This document shows positions 35,127-44,873 of a stretch of DNA of 64,000 nucleotides, piece after piece. Below the pieces are notes generated by a model that was not told the DNA's origin, made no database searches, and saw only the letters and a list, made by a program, of their open reading frames with translations. The position numbers and the translations under genes were made by a program. The stretch's first letter is position 1, and each line of letters starts with the position of its first letter. This stretch comes from Caryophanales bacterium (lineage in GTDB: Bacteria; Bacillota; Bacilli; Bacillales; Bacillaceae_J), in NCBI GenBank assembly GCA_012840465.1, contig DULJ01000042.1, forward strand, positions 1 through 64,000. The letters run 5' to 3'.

Positions 35127-35741
35127 ATGGAAAGCCATTTAATTTATTTGTTGGAGCATTACGGATATTTTGGAATTATGCTCCTGTTGATTTTGGGAAT
35201 TGTCGGTTTGCCGATTCCTGATGAATTCTTGCTTACTTACATTGGATATAATGTATTTTTGGGGAAATTATCTTATGTTTTATCTTTAGCTAGCGTATTT
35301 ATGGGGGCCATCATTGGAATTTCACTTAGTTATTTTTTAGGTATCAAATTGGGTAGCCCCTTTTTACATAAATTCGGACCTAGGCTTCATTTTACAGAAA
35401 AAAGGATCGAAACGACACACCGTCTTTTTGAAAAGTTTGGCACTTATTTATTGTTTATAGGATATTTTATTCCTGGTGTACGTCATATTACCGCTTATCT
35501 TGCCGGAATTAACACGATGTCATTTAAAAAGTTTGCCTTATTTGCCTATACAGGTGCGGTGTTTTGGGGCTTCACTTTTATAACATTGGGCCGGACATTG
35601 GGGAAAAATTGGCATCGAGTCGAGTTTTTGATAAACCAATATCGAGTTTACTTTATACTTTTTATATTAATTGCAATTATTAGTGTTATTTTTATTTATT
35701 GGAGAAAAGTAAAAACAAAAACAACTAAGTCGAAAATATAA
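35127..35741 (+). CDS. DedA-family membrane protein
   Basis: 204 residues with four to five membrane segments. The family motifs are GLPIPDEFLLTYIGY, FLGIKLGSPFLHKFG and FIGYFIPGVRHITAYLAGI (the F-x-R-x(3)-G region). DedA proteins act on membrane homeostasis; some flip undecaprenyl phosphate or phosphatidylethanolamine. The start is the ATG at 35127, with only a weak ribosome site, next to repeat copy B. The specific substrate is not known. Confidence 0.88.
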   Translation: MESHLIYLLEHYGYFGIMLLLILGIVGLPIPDEFLLTYIGYNVFLGKLSYVLSLASVFMGAIIGISLSYFLGIKLGSPFLHKFGPRLHFTEKRIETTHRLFEKFGTYLLFIGYFIPGVRHITAYLAGINTMSFKKFALFAYTGAVFWGFTFITLGRTLGKNWHRVEFLINQYRVYFILFILIAIISVIFIYWRKVKTKTTKSKI

Positions 35742-35765
35742 ATCGAATAGGAAAGGATCTTTTGG

Positions 35766-36257
35766 ATGATTTCAATCGTTGTAGCAATGGATAAAAACAG
35801 AGTGATCGGCAAAAATAATCAATTACCGTGGCATCTGCCGGCGGATTTGGCTTTTTTTAAAAAAGTAACAATGGGAAAAGCGATCGTAATGGGAAGGAAA
35901 ACCTTTGAGTCGATCGGAAGACCATTACCAGGACGGGAAAATATTATTTTAACTAAAAATAGGGATTATCGAGCCGAGGGCTGTACAATGATTCATAGTA
36001 TTGATGATGTTTTTGATTTAGAAAAAACAGAAAATGGGGAAGTGTGCATTATTGGTGGTGCGGAAATTTTTAACGAAGTTTTAACTTGTACGGATCGTCT
36101 ATATATAACCGAAATTGATCATGAATTTGAAGGAGATACCTTTTTTCCACTGATAAAAGAATCAGATTGGACGCTCATTTCTAAGGAAAAGGGACCTAAA
36201 GACGAGAAAAATCCATATGATTATTATTTTACTATTTATGAAAGAATTTTGCTGTGA
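35766..36257 (+). CDS. dfrA: Dihydrofolate reductase
   Basis: A 163-residue NADPH-dependent reductase that regenerates tetrahydrofolate after thymidylate synthesis. Family motifs are all visible: MISIVVAMDKNRVIGKNNQLPWHLPADLAFFKK, MGRKTFESIGRPLPGRENIILT and IIGGAEIF. GGAAAGGAT precedes the ATG. It is 25 nt after dedA. The original thyA-dfrA coupling seems to have been interrupted, since only a thyA remnant lies upstream. Confidence 0.95.
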   Translation: MISIVVAMDKNRVIGKNNQLPWHLPADLAFFKKVTMGKAIVMGRKTFESIGRPLPGRENIILTKNRDYRAEGCTMIHSIDDVFDLEKTENGEVCIIGGAEIFNEVLTCTDRLYITEIDHEFEGDTFFPLIKESDWTLISKEKGPKDEKNPYDYYFTIYERILL

Positions 36258-36327
36258 TAACGTTTTCATATTTACCGAAAATTGCAAGAGTTTTGAAAAT
36301 ACTTTTCTCAGTTCTTCTAAAACATGC

Positions 36328-36333
36328 TATAAT
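36328..36333 (+). promoter_or_regulatory. -10 box of ilvA promoter
   Basis: TGCTATAAT gives an extended -10 about 52 nt upstream of the ilvA ATG. The -35 region is weak (TTCTCA). No T-box is visible in the short leader. Confidence 0.5.
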
Positions 36334-36384
36334 AGAAAGAAAATTAAATGTTTACAATAGCTTTAGAAAGAAGGACTATCTAAG

Positions 36385-37650
36385 ATGGAAGGTACAAAGG
36401 TTATGAAGAAAGTACAAATTGAAGATATCATCATTGCAAATCATGCTTTAAAAGATATTGTTACCCATACTCCATTACAAAAAAATGAAATATTATCTGA
36501 ACGATATCAATGTAATGTTTATTTAAAAAGGGAAGATTTACAAATTGTTCGTTCGTTTAAACTTCGTGGTGCCTATAATAAAATTCAAAGTTTAACAGAA
36601 GAGGAACGTAAGAAAGGGGTCGTTTGTGCAAGTGCTGGTAATCATGCGCAAGGCGTGGCTTATTCCTGTAATGCTTTAAAAATTAAAGGGAAAATATTTA
36701 TGCCATCTACAACACCACGTCAAAAGATTAACTCTGTTACAAGATTTGGCGGCGAGTTTGTAGAAATCGTCTTAATCGGTGATACCTTTGATGATTCTTC
36801 TCAAAAAGCAACGGAGTGCTGTAAACAAGAAGGAAAGGTATTTATCCATCCTTTTGATGACCCACATGTCATTGCCGGTCAAGGGACACTAGCGATGGAA
36901 GTCCTGAATGATATTGATGAGGGAGTTGACTATATTTTTGCTGCCATTGGTGGCGGTGGTCTAATTTCCGGTGTAGGTACTTACGTAAAGGCAATCTCTC
37001 CAAAAACACAAATAATCGGAGTTGAACCGGAAGGTGCGCCTTCAATGAAAATTTCATTAGATCAAAATGAAATTGTAACCCTTGATAAAATTGATAAATT
37101 TGTTGATGGTGCTGCTGTTAAAACGGTAGGTGCGATAAATTTTGATATTTGTAAAGATATGTTGTCAGGGGTAACTGTTGTTCCTGAAGGAAAGGTCTGT
37201 TCGACAATTCTAGAACTGTACAATGAAAATGCCATTGTCGTAGAGCCTGCTGGAGCTTTATCTATAGCTGCTTTGGATTGTAACAAAGATAAAATCAAAG
37301 GGAAAACAGTAGTGTGCGTTGTCAGCGGCGGTAACAACGATATCAGTAGAATGCAGGAAATGAAAGAGAAATCTTTGATTTATGAAGGACTAATGCATTA
37401 TTTTATCGTTAACTTCCCACAACGCGCAGGTGCATTACGTGAGTTCTTGGATGAAGTTTTGGGTCCGGATGACGATATTACCCGATTCGAATATACGAAG
37501 AAAAACAATAAAGATAATGGTCCTGCTCTAGTTGGATTGGAGCTTAAAAACAGAGTGGATTATGAACCATTAATCAATAGAATGAAGAAAAAAGGTTTTA
37601 AATATAAGGAACTTAATAAAGATATGGATTTATTTAATTTATTAATATAA
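36385..37650 (+). CDS. ilvA: Threonine dehydratase
   Basis: A 421-residue PLP enzyme that deaminates threonine to 2-oxobutyrate for isoleucine synthesis. The PLP lysine is in VRSFKLRGAYNK, the phosphate-binding loop is GGGGLISGVGTY, and the substrate loop is CASAGNHAQGVAYS. A short regulatory C-terminus of about 80 residues (HYFIVNFPQRAGALREFLDEVL) is the single ACT-like domain of the Bacillus type. The start could also be the ATG at 36403. Confidence 0.93.
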   Translation: MEGTKVMKKVQIEDIIIANHALKDIVTHTPLQKNEILSERYQCNVYLKREDLQIVRSFKLRGAYNKIQSLTEEERKKGVVCASAGNHAQGVAYSCNALKIKGKIFMPSTTPRQKINSVTRFGGEFVEIVLIGDTFDDSSQKATECCKQEGKVFIHPFDDPHVIAGQGTLAMEVLNDIDEGVDYIFAAIGGGGLISGVGTYVKAISPKTQIIGVEPEGAPSMKISLDQNEIVTLDKIDKFVDGAAVKTVGAINFDICKDMLSGVTVVPEGKVCSTILELYNENAIVVEPAGALSIAALDCNKDKIKGKTVVCVVSGGNNDISRMQEMKEKSLIYEGLMHYFIVNFPQRAGALREFLDEVLGPDDDITRFEYTKKNNKDNGPALVGLELKNRVDYEPLINRMKKKGFKYKELNKDMDLFNLLI

Positions 37651-37667
37651 TGATGTGTAGGATCCGA

Positions 37668-37695
37668 AGACTGGTAATTTTCCCGGTCTTTTTAT
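37668..37695 (+). terminator. Terminator after ilvA
   Basis: AAGAC and GTCTT with partly pairing CTGG/CCCGG inside form a hairpin followed by TTTTATTT. Confidence 0.6.
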
Positions 37696-37789
37696 TTGTT
37701 CACTTTTTTGTCGGAATTTGTATAACTTTCTGATATGAAAAAGTAGTTTAATAATAGTGTTAATGTTAATTTTACAAAAGTATTATTTT

Positions 37790-37981
37790 AACTTCATTCA
37801 GCAGAAGTCTCCCACTTCCATAAGTGGTGAGATGAATGCAAATTAGTATTTTAAATTCAGTGAGGTACAAACCCTTACTGAATAAAGTTAAAGCCTTCGG
37901 CGGATGCCTCAGATTTTAAAAGGTAGCTTTTCGAGCAAGCTCGAAAAAATCTGGGCGCAAATACGCCAAGGCGAATTTGAT
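37790..37981 (+). repeat. Dispersed repeat, copy C (192 nt)
   Basis: It is nearly identical to copy A (AACTTCATTCAGCAG to the terminal hairpin CAAATACGCC-AA-GGCGAATTTG plus AT), with CCACTTCCATAAGTGG and TTTTCGAGC/GCTCGAAAA hairpins inside. It fills most of the ilvA-fdhD gap and ends 92 nt before the fdhD start. Confidence 0.82.
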
Positions 37982-38072
37982 GAAAACACTTTCATTAGTG
38001 AAAAGCGTGATTTGAATTTTTAATAAGGCTAGTATAATAGTGGGTGTTTTTGCATGGAAGGGGTGTTCACAA

Positions 38073-38831
38073 ATGAATCGAAAATCATGCCCAGACGAGT
38101 ATCCTATAACTCTCTATGTAAATGGCCAGAATCTAGCAACTTACCAACTTACAAACCAAGATTTGGAAGATTGGGCGGTTGGCTATTTGTATTCCGAGGC
38201 AGTCATTAGCTCCCCCAATGACCTTAAAACGATCAGAATTGATGAATCGCGGGGTAGGATATTAGTAGAAACAGCCAGCAACTTTGATATCGATCTTTTT
38301 CGTGAAAAACAAATGAACTTTTCAGCTGGTTGCGGCAGAGGCATTACCTTCTTTTCAATGTCAGATGTGAAAAATTTCAAAAAAGTTAAAACAAATCGGA
38401 CCGTTTCACTTTCTTATTTATTAAAGAAGCAGCATGAATTTGCGATAAATTCACCGCTATATTTGGAAACAGGCGGAATGCATGGTGCCTGCATTGTCGA
38501 TCGCGAAGGTAAAATCTATGTTCGTGAAGATATCGGCAGACACAATGCTGTTGATAAAATTATTGGTTTTGCATTACGCGAAAATATGAAACCAGAAGAT
38601 CTCATCTTGCTTACTACAGGACGGATTTCATATGAAATGCTTTCAAAGGCAGCGAGATTTGGCTTTGGCATTATTGGTTCAAGGACAGCTGCCACAAAGC
38701 AGGCTATTCAACTAGCAAACTATTTGAATGTTGAAGTCATTGGCTACATTAGAGGGAAAATGATTAATCTTTATACCTCTTGTGGACGCGTATTAAAAGA
38801 TCTTAATGACAAAATAGCTGGAGATCTATGA
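38073..38831 (+). CDS. fdhD: Formate dehydrogenase sulfurtransferase FdhD
   Basis: In the well-studied E. coli case this 250-250 residue class passes sulfur from IscS to the molybdenum cofactor of formate dehydrogenase. Here the product has 252 residues, with family motifs ETGGMHGACIVD, REDIGRHNAVDKIIG and GRISYEMLSKAARFGFGIIGSR. The sulfur-carrying loop reads SAGCGRGITF and has one Cys where E. coli has CxxC. The ATG at 38073 is chosen because AAGGGGTG lies nine bases upstream. It opens the formate dehydrogenase island. Confidence 0.88.
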   Translation: MNRKSCPDEYPITLYVNGQNLATYQLTNQDLEDWAVGYLYSEAVISSPNDLKTIRIDESRGRILVETASNFDIDLFREKQMNFSAGCGRGITFFSMSDVKNFKKVKTNRTVSLSYLLKKQHEFAINSPLYLETGGMHGACIVDREGKIYVREDIGRHNAVDKIIGFALRENMKPEDLILLTTGRISYEMLSKAARFGFGIIGSRTAATKQAIQLANYLNVEVIGYIRGKMINLYTSCGRVLKDLNDKIAGDL

Positions 38832-38860
38832 TCATGCAACAAGAGAAAGGAGAATAATGA

Positions 38861-41839
38861 ATGGCAGAATTAACTAGAAGACAATTTCTCAAGTTGTCCG
38901 GTGCGACAGCAGCCACATTAGCCATTGTTGAACTAGGATTCAACGAAAAAGAAGTACAGGCAAAGTCTAAACAATTTAAATTAGCCGAAACAACTGTTAC
39001 ACCAACGATATGCTGTTATTGCGCAGTTGGCTGTGGAATACTGGTTCATACAAAAGACGATCATGTACTGTTTACGGAAGGAGACCCAGATCATCCCATT
39101 AATGAAGGGTCTTTATGTAGTAAAGGCACAAATATCCGTCAGGTGTATGAGTCCCCTCGTCGTGTGACAAAACCACTTTATCGTGCGCCAGGGAGCAACG
39201 AGTGGGAGGAAAAGTCATGGGAGTGGATGTATGACAGAATTGCCAAAAAAGTGAAAGAGACACGTGATCAAACATTTGTGACTCATGAAAATGGGATGCC
39301 TGTAAATCGAACAGAAGCAATCGCGTTCCTTGGTGGAGCAGCCTTAGATAATGAAGAGGATTATTTGCTTGCTAAACTTATGAGAGGGCTTGGCTTAACG
39401 TATATTGAACACCAAGCACGGATATGACACAGCTCTACGGTTGCCGGTCTGGCACCTTCATTTGGTCGTGGAGCAATGACAAATCATTGGAATGATATTC
39501 AATATTCCGATTGCATTTTAATAATGGGTTCAAATCCAGCTGAAAACCATCCGATCAGTTTCCGTTGGATTTTAAAAGCGCAAGAAAAAGGTGGAAAGAT
39601 TGTATCCGTAGACCCGCGCTTTACACGAAGTTCAGCAAAAGCTGATATTTTTGCACCATTACGCTCAGGCACGGATATTGCCTTTATTGGTGGTCTAATT
39701 AATTATGCGATTGAAAACAAACTGTATCATAAAGAATACATTGTGAAATATACAAACGCAGCCTACATTCTAGATGATGCTTACGATTTTCATGATGGCT
39801 TATTTAGCGGTTTTGATGAAGCAGGTCGAAAATATGATCAAGCCGCATGGGGATTTAAAAAGGATGCTGCTGGCAATGTGTTAACGGATGAAACGCTCGA
39901 AGATCCACGCTGTGTGTTCCAAATCATGAAAAAGCACTATTCTCGTTACGATATTGATACAGTTATTTCTGTAACTGGAACACCAAAAGAAAACTTTCTT
40001 GAAGTAGCTAAGGCTTTCTGCGGTACAGGGAAGGCTGGTAAAACAGGTACAATCATGTATGCAATGGGTGGAACACAATCTACTCATGGCTCCCAAAACG
40101 TGCGTGCCTATGCGGTTATTCAGTTGTTATTAGGAAATATTGGACTTCCTGGCGGTGGCGTTAATGCCCTTCGTGGCGAATCAAACGTTCAGGGTTCAAC
40201 AGACTTTGGCCTTTTGTACCATAATATTACAGGATATTTGAATACTCCAGCGGATAATGAAAAAATGGCAACGCTTCAAGCGTATCTTGATAGTGAAACG
40301 CCAAAATCAGGGTATTACGTGAACAAGCCGAAATTTTTCGTGAGTTATTTAAAAGCAATGTATGGGGAAAAGGCAACAGCCATTAATGAGTTTGGTTATC
40401 AATACCACCCGAAATTAAAATCAGGCAAAAACAATTCCTATATGGGTTTATTTGACGAAATGTATGAAGGAAACCTGAAAGGGCTTTTCCTATTTGGACA
40501 AAATCCTGTCGTTGGTTCACCGAATTCAGGCAAGTCACATAATGCACTTGCTAAGTTGGATTGGATGGTAACAATCGATCTGTTTGAAACAGAAACGTCT
40601 GTTTTCTGGAAAAAGGAAGCTGGCAAAAATCCTGCTGAAATCAATACTGAAGTATTCTTTTTACCTGCTTGCGGCTCTTATGAGAAAGAAGGAACCGTTA
40701 CGAATTCAGGCCGTTGGATGCAATATCGTTGGCAAGCTATTCAACCAAAAGGCGATTCTAAGGGTGATTTAGAAATCATTCATGTTTTGGCTCGCAAGTT
40801 AAAAGAGCTTTACAAGAATGATTCTTCACCAGTGGCAGAACCATTCAATGCGCTTAGTTGGAACTTTGGTGAGCATGATCACCCAGATATCGACCTTATT
40901 CAACGGGAAATCAATGGTTTTGATTCAAAAACAGGCAAACTTATTCCTGGCTTTGGTAAGTTAATGGATGATGGTTCAACAGTATGCGGCAACTGGATCT
41001 ATTGCGGTTTCTATCCTGATGAAGGCAAAAACCTATCAAAGGCACGTGATAACAAAGATACAGGTATGAATAACTTCTTAAATTGGTCTTTTGCATGGCC
41101 AATGAACCGCCGCATCCTTTATAATCGTTGTTCCACAGACTATAATGGCAAGCCATGGTCTGATGATAAAAAAGTGATTTGGTGGGATCAAGCGAAGAAG
41201 GAATGGACAGGCTATGATGTTCCAGACTTTACGAAAACACAAATTCCAACTGAGGAAGCGGGACTTAAACCGTTTATTATGAATGCCTCTGGTGTTGGTA
41301 ATTTATTTGCAAACTTAAAAGATGGTCCACTTCCAGAACATTATGAGCCATATGAAAGCCCGATTCCGAACCCATTCTCTAGTATTGAGGTAAGCCCTGT
41401 GGCAGCCATGTTTAGTAAAAAGAGCAACAAGAAAGGGAACCCAAAGGATTTCCCAATTGTGGCAACAACTTATCGTGTCAGCGAGCATTGGCAGTCTGGA
41501 TCAATGACGCGTAACCAACCATTCCTTGCTGAACTTATGCCGCATATGTTTGTGGAAATCAGTGAAGAATTGGCCAAGGAAAAGGGGATTAACAATAAAG
41601 ACCGAGTTATCATCAAATCAGCCCGGGCTGAAATTGAAGTGTATGCTCTAGTTACGAAACGCTTTAAACCTTTTAAGATTAAAGGGAAAAAGGTACACCA
41701 TATCGGCATGCCTTGGAACTACGGCTTTAATGGAATAGCCACTGGCGCTTCCGCTAATGATTTAACAATCTATGTAGGGGATGCTAACTCTCAAATTCCT
41801 GAATATAAAGCGTTCCTTTGTGATATAAGGAGGGCATAA
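38861..41839 (+). CDS. fdhA: Selenocysteine formate dehydrogenase, catalytic subunit
   Basis: A 992-residue Mo-bis-MGD enzyme oxidising formate to CO2. The frame reads through an in-frame TGA at 39425-39427 (residue 189) in ARI-U-HSSTVAGLAPSFGRGAMTNHW, the place where FdnG/FdhF carry selenocysteine. A SECIS hairpin follows. A twin-arginine signal (TRRQFLKLSGATAATLAIVE) sends the folded enzyme out through Tat. The 4Fe-4S site is CCYCAVGCG with CSKG. The C-terminal domain (molydopterin-binding, about 860-990) is intact. The Fe-S and cytochrome subunits and Tat genes follow. Ordinary gene calling would split it at the TGA into 188- and 787-residue pieces. Confidence 0.95.
39425..39456 (+). promoter_or_regulatory. 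Bacterial SECIS element with its UGA codon
   Basis: Eleven bases after the TGA, GGT-T-GCC (39439-39445), loop GGTCT and GGCACC (39451-39456) form a short hairpin with a bulged U and a GGUCU loop. The E. coli fdhF SECIS has the same spacing, the same bulged U and the same GU loop. This is the SelB binding site that recodes UGA as selenocysteine. Confidence 0.92.
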
Positions 41840-41840
41840 G

Positions 41841-42656
41841 ATGACAGAATATATTAAATATGTAGATGTAACGAAGTGTGATGGCTGCCGTGCCTGCATG
41901 GTCGCCTGTAAAAACTGGAATGACCTTGAAGCAGAACCTGAAAGCTTCAACGGCACAATTCAGTCGCACGAAACTTTAACAGCGAATACATGGAATTTAA
42001 TTACGTATCAAGAAAAAGAAATGAATGGGCGCTTTGAATGGTTATTCCGTCATAAATCTTGTTTTCATTGTACGGATGCAGGCTGTGAGAAGGTTTGCCC
42101 GGAAAATGCAATCAGCTATACAGAGTATGGTTCGGTTGTCGTCGACTATGATAAATGTGTCGGCTGTGGGTATTGCGTTGAAGGCTGCCCGTTTGATGTG
42201 ATCCAGCTAACCCACTATATCGATGAAAATGGAAGAAAGCAGCGTCGTGCCCAGAAATGTACTTTATGTACAGACCGTCTTGATGAAGGCTTACAACCAG
42301 CTTGTGTAAACTCCTGTCATACAGATGCATTGATGTTTGGGGAAAAAGATGAAATGTTGGCACTTGCCGAAAAGCGTGTTAAAGAAGTGAAAGAACGTTA
42401 TCCGAAAGCACATATCTATAATCCGCCTAGTGTGAATGGTACCCATACTATTTATGTACTAGTTGAGGATCCTGAGTTTTACGGATTGCCAAAGAACCCG
42501 AAAGTGCCAACATCAGCTAAAGTTTGGAAAGATTATGCACAGCCAATTGGGAAAGCGTTATTAGGGGTAACAACGATGGCGGTTCTCGGCAGTATGGTTT
42601 CTAATAAATTCTTAAATCCTTATCATGGTGGAGGCGATTCTGATGAGCAAAAGTAG
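41841..42656 (+). CDS. fdhB: Formate dehydrogenase Fe-S subunit
   Basis: The 271-residue electron-transfer subunit of respiratory formate dehydrogenase has four cubane clusters: CDGCRACMVAC, CFHCTDAGCEKVC, CVGCGYCVEGC and CTLC...CVNSC. A C-terminal membrane anchor (about 232-258) is present. It has no signal peptide, so it should be carried through Tat with the catalytic subunit, as in E. coli FdnH. AGGAGG lies at 41829, inside the end of the preceding gene. Confidence 0.93.
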   Translation: MTEYIKYVDVTKCDGCRACMVACKNWNDLEAEPESFNGTIQSHETLTANTWNLITYQEKEMNGRFEWLFRHKSCFHCTDAGCEKVCPENAISYTEYGSVVVDYDKCVGCGYCVEGCPFDVIQLTHYIDENGRKQRRAQKCTLCTDRLDEGLQPACVNSCHTDALMFGEKDEMLALAEKRVKEVKERYPKAHIYNPPSVNGTHTIYVLVEDPEFYGLPKNPKVPTSAKVWKDYAQPIGKALLGVTTMAVLGSMVSNKFLNPYHGGGDSDEQK

Positions 42657-43314
42657 TGAGCGCATGATTAAGCGTTTTGGTTTGCCGTTTCGTACTGCCC
42701 ATTGGATTGTAGCGTTTTCGTTTTTGGCGCTGTATATAACTGCATTACCGATGTATACCGATTTTTTCAACTGGCTCTGGCCGATTTTAGGTGGTCCGGC
42801 TAATGCCCGATTGTTGCACAGGATTTTTGGAGTAACGTTGATGGTGCCGCTTTTTATTATGATTTTCTTAGATCCAAAGGCATTGTTACATTGGCTTAAA
42901 AGTGCCTTTACTTGGGGTAAGCATGATATCCAATTTTTATTGGCTTTCCCATTCGTATTTTTTGGGAAAGATAAGGAATATCCAAAGCAGGACTTTTACA
43001 ATGCTGGAGAAAAAATAAACTCTTTACTTCAATTATTTTGTGGTATTGGGATCGTCGGTTCAGGGATCATCATTTGGAAAACAAACTGGTTCCCAAATTG
43101 GCTTGTTGATATCGGCTATCCTGTTCATGCCATTTGTGTAGGGCTCTCTGTAGCCGTTGTGATTGGGCATGCTTATTTAGGTACATTTGCCCCCGACGGA
43201 TGGAAAGCATTTCGTGGCATGGTAAAAGGTGAGGTATCAGAAGAATGGGCGAAGCACCATCATGGCCGTTGGACCGATGAGCTGGAGAAAGCGAAAAAGG
43301 AAAAAGGTGCTTAA
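42643..43314 (+). CDS. fdhC: Formate dehydrogenase cytochrome b subunit
   Basis: 223 residues with four membrane helices (about 20-40, 58-78, 120-140, 155-178). Candidate haem b ligands are His in FRTAHWIVAF and LLHRIFGV, and in the last helices (PVHAICVG, VIGHAYLG). It should take electrons from the Fe-S subunit and reduce menaquinone. The ATG at 42643 has GGAGG directly upstream and lies 14 nt inside the fdhB end. Confidence 0.9.
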   Translation: MSKSSERMIKRFGLPFRTAHWIVAFSFLALYITALPMYTDFFNWLWPILGGPANARLLHRIFGVTLMVPLFIMIFLDPKALLHWLKSAFTWGKHDIQFLLAFPFVFFGKDKEYPKQDFYNAGEKINSLLQLFCGIGIVGSGIIIWKTNWFPNWLVDIGYPVHAICVGLSVAVVIGHAYLGTFAPDGWKAFRGMVKGEVSEEWAKHHHGRWTDELEKAKKEKGA

Positions 43315-43318
43315 ACTT

Positions 43319-44119
43319 ATGTCAGTTATCAATAAGGAATATATTGACCTTCAAAAAGAAATCTTAAAAAAACAATCATTGTGGAAAAAGGAAATCAGTC
43401 AAGATTTTCACGATAGTGAGCTTTCGACTAAAAATGAAAATATGCCATTAATTGAGCAAATAGATTTCAAGGTGTCCATTCCAATTTATAAGTCATGGAT
43501 TTTAGAATTAATGGAGTTACTATCCGATAGACAACCTTCTCTAACGGGCGAAATGGGTCAAATAAAAGAGTTGTTAAATGATGTGATTTTGGAACGATGG
43601 GTTAAAGAAGTGCTAGCATTTAATGAATACTATTTCACAAATTTAGCTAACACTGAGAAAATCAGTGAATGGATTCCGCAGTTTTTAGCCGAACATGCCA
43701 TTCGTCCTTATTTGCGTCAAATTGCAGATGTTTATGCTGAAGACCTCACTAGCTTTAAGCATACAGGAACGTGTCCATGCTGCGGTGAACCAGTGCGTCT
43801 GGCCAGACTAGAAGGAAAAGTTGGCAAAAAAGTATTATATTGTCCACGCTGCTATGCATCTTGGTCGGAAAAACGTACTAAATGCTCACATTGCGGTGTT
43901 GATCATGATGATAAAATGAAATATCTTCATCTAGAAAACGACTCAACAAAGCAGTTGTACGTTTGTGATGAGTGTAATAGCTATGTAAAAGTAATCGATG
44001 AGAAACAAACATTAAAAAAAGATGAGCCAGCCCTTTTGGATCTAAACACAATTTATTTAGATATACTTGCCCAAGAAAAAGGCTATGGTGTTACGATAGA
44101 AAAAGATAGAGTTAACTAA
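43319..44119 (+). CDS. fdhE: Formate dehydrogenase accessory protein FdhE
   Basis: The 266-residue cytosolic chaperone is needed for assembly of exported formate dehydrogenase. Its rubredoxin-like zinc ribbons are clear: CPCCGEP, CPRCYASW, CSHCGVD and CDECNSY. The ATG at 43319 is chosen because it starts just after fdhC and has AAAAGGTG upstream; a longer frame would overlap fdhC by 86 nt. Confidence 0.9.
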   Translation: MSVINKEYIDLQKEILKKQSLWKKEISQDFHDSELSTKNENMPLIEQIDFKVSIPIYKSWILELMELLSDRQPSLTGEMGQIKELLNDVILERWVKEVLAFNEYYFTNLANTEKISEWIPQFLAEHAIRPYLRQIADVYAEDLTSFKHTGTCPCCGEPVRLARLEGKVGKKVLYCPRCYASWSEKRTKCSHCGVDHDDKMKYLHLENDSTKQLYVCDECNSYVKVIDEKQTLKKDEPALLDLNTIYLDILAQEKGYGVTIEKDRVN

Positions 44120-44148
44120 GGCGGTGGGATTTTACACCGTCTTTTTTC
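44120..44148 (+). terminator. Terminator after fdhE
   Basis: GGCGGTG and CACCGTC pair and a T run follows. Confidence 0.75.
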
Positions 44149-44197
44149 AACTGTTTAGTTTAAGAGTTAAATACTAAATTGAGTAGGTGGGACAAGC

Positions 44198-44794
44198 ATG
44201 AATGCAACAGCAATCATCCTAGCTGGTGGAAAATCGAGCAGAATGGGCACCAATAAAGCACTATTACCAATGGATGGAAAACCAAATATCGAATTGATTA
44301 AAGATCAAGTAACCCCTTTTTTTTCTGATATAATATTAGTAACGAATGATTTTGAAGCCTATGAATTTTTGAAAGTGCCGATGGTAAAAGATGAATATAT
44401 AGGTAAAGGACCGCTTGCTGGCATTCATACAGGTTTAAAGAATAGCAAGACAGAAACGAACTTTTTCATCGCTTGTGATATGCCATTTGTTTCAGGAAAA
44501 CTAGCAAAGCATCTCGTTGAATTGTGCAATACTTTTGAAGCTGTTGTTCCCCGAATCAATGGAACATTACATCCGCTTTTTTCTGTTTTCAAAAAATCCG
44601 TTTTGCCAAAGGTTGATCAATGCCTACAAGAAGACCGCTTGAAAATAAGAGATTTACTAGAAGAAATCCAAGTCCTTTATGTTAAAGAAGCGGAGTTAGA
44701 ACGTGTCATGGTTGGTAATATTGAAAAAATATTTTATAATATGAACTATCCTTTAGATTATCAACAAGCTAAGAATTGGCCGAGAGGGGAATAG
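44198..44794 (+). CDS. mobA: Molybdenum cofactor guanylyltransferase
   Basis: This 198-residue enzyme adds GMP to Mo-molybdopterin to make the MGD cofactor that formate dehydrogenase needs. The nucleotide-binding loop is ILAGGKSSRMGTNKALL, with DEYIGKGPLAGIHTGL and CDMPFVSG. It is in the same cluster as the enzyme it serves. Confidence 0.92.
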   Translation: MNATAIILAGGKSSRMGTNKALLPMDGKPNIELIKDQVTPFFSDIILVTNDFEAYEFLKVPMVKDEYIGKGPLAGIHTGLKNSKTETNFFIACDMPFVSGKLAKHLVELCNTFEAVVPRINGTLHPLFSVFKKSVLPKVDQCLQEDRLKIRDLLEEIQVLYVKEAELERVMVGNIEKIFYNMNYPLDYQQAKNWPRGE

Positions 44795-44873
44795 CGTTGA
44801 TTTCCGGGTAAACAGCCTTAAATTACGGCTATGCAGTCTATATACGGCTACTCTCAGAAGGGGAGGGTTTTTT

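Noticed and set aside
36258-36384. T-box or other riboswitch before ilvA
   Set aside because: The leader is short, with no T-box sequence and no terminator hairpin.
30223-37981. CRISPR array from repeated elements
   Set aside because: The repeats are about 190 nt, kilobases apart, and without spacers or cas genes.
39425-39427. Nonsense mutation splitting fdhA into a pseudogene
   Set aside because: The TGA is at the known Sec position, a SECIS follows with exact spacing, and both halves are otherwise intact.
43229-43318. Upstream extension of fdhE
   Set aside because: It would overlap fdhC by 86 nt and adds a basic, non-conserved segment; ATG 43319 has a proper ribosome site.
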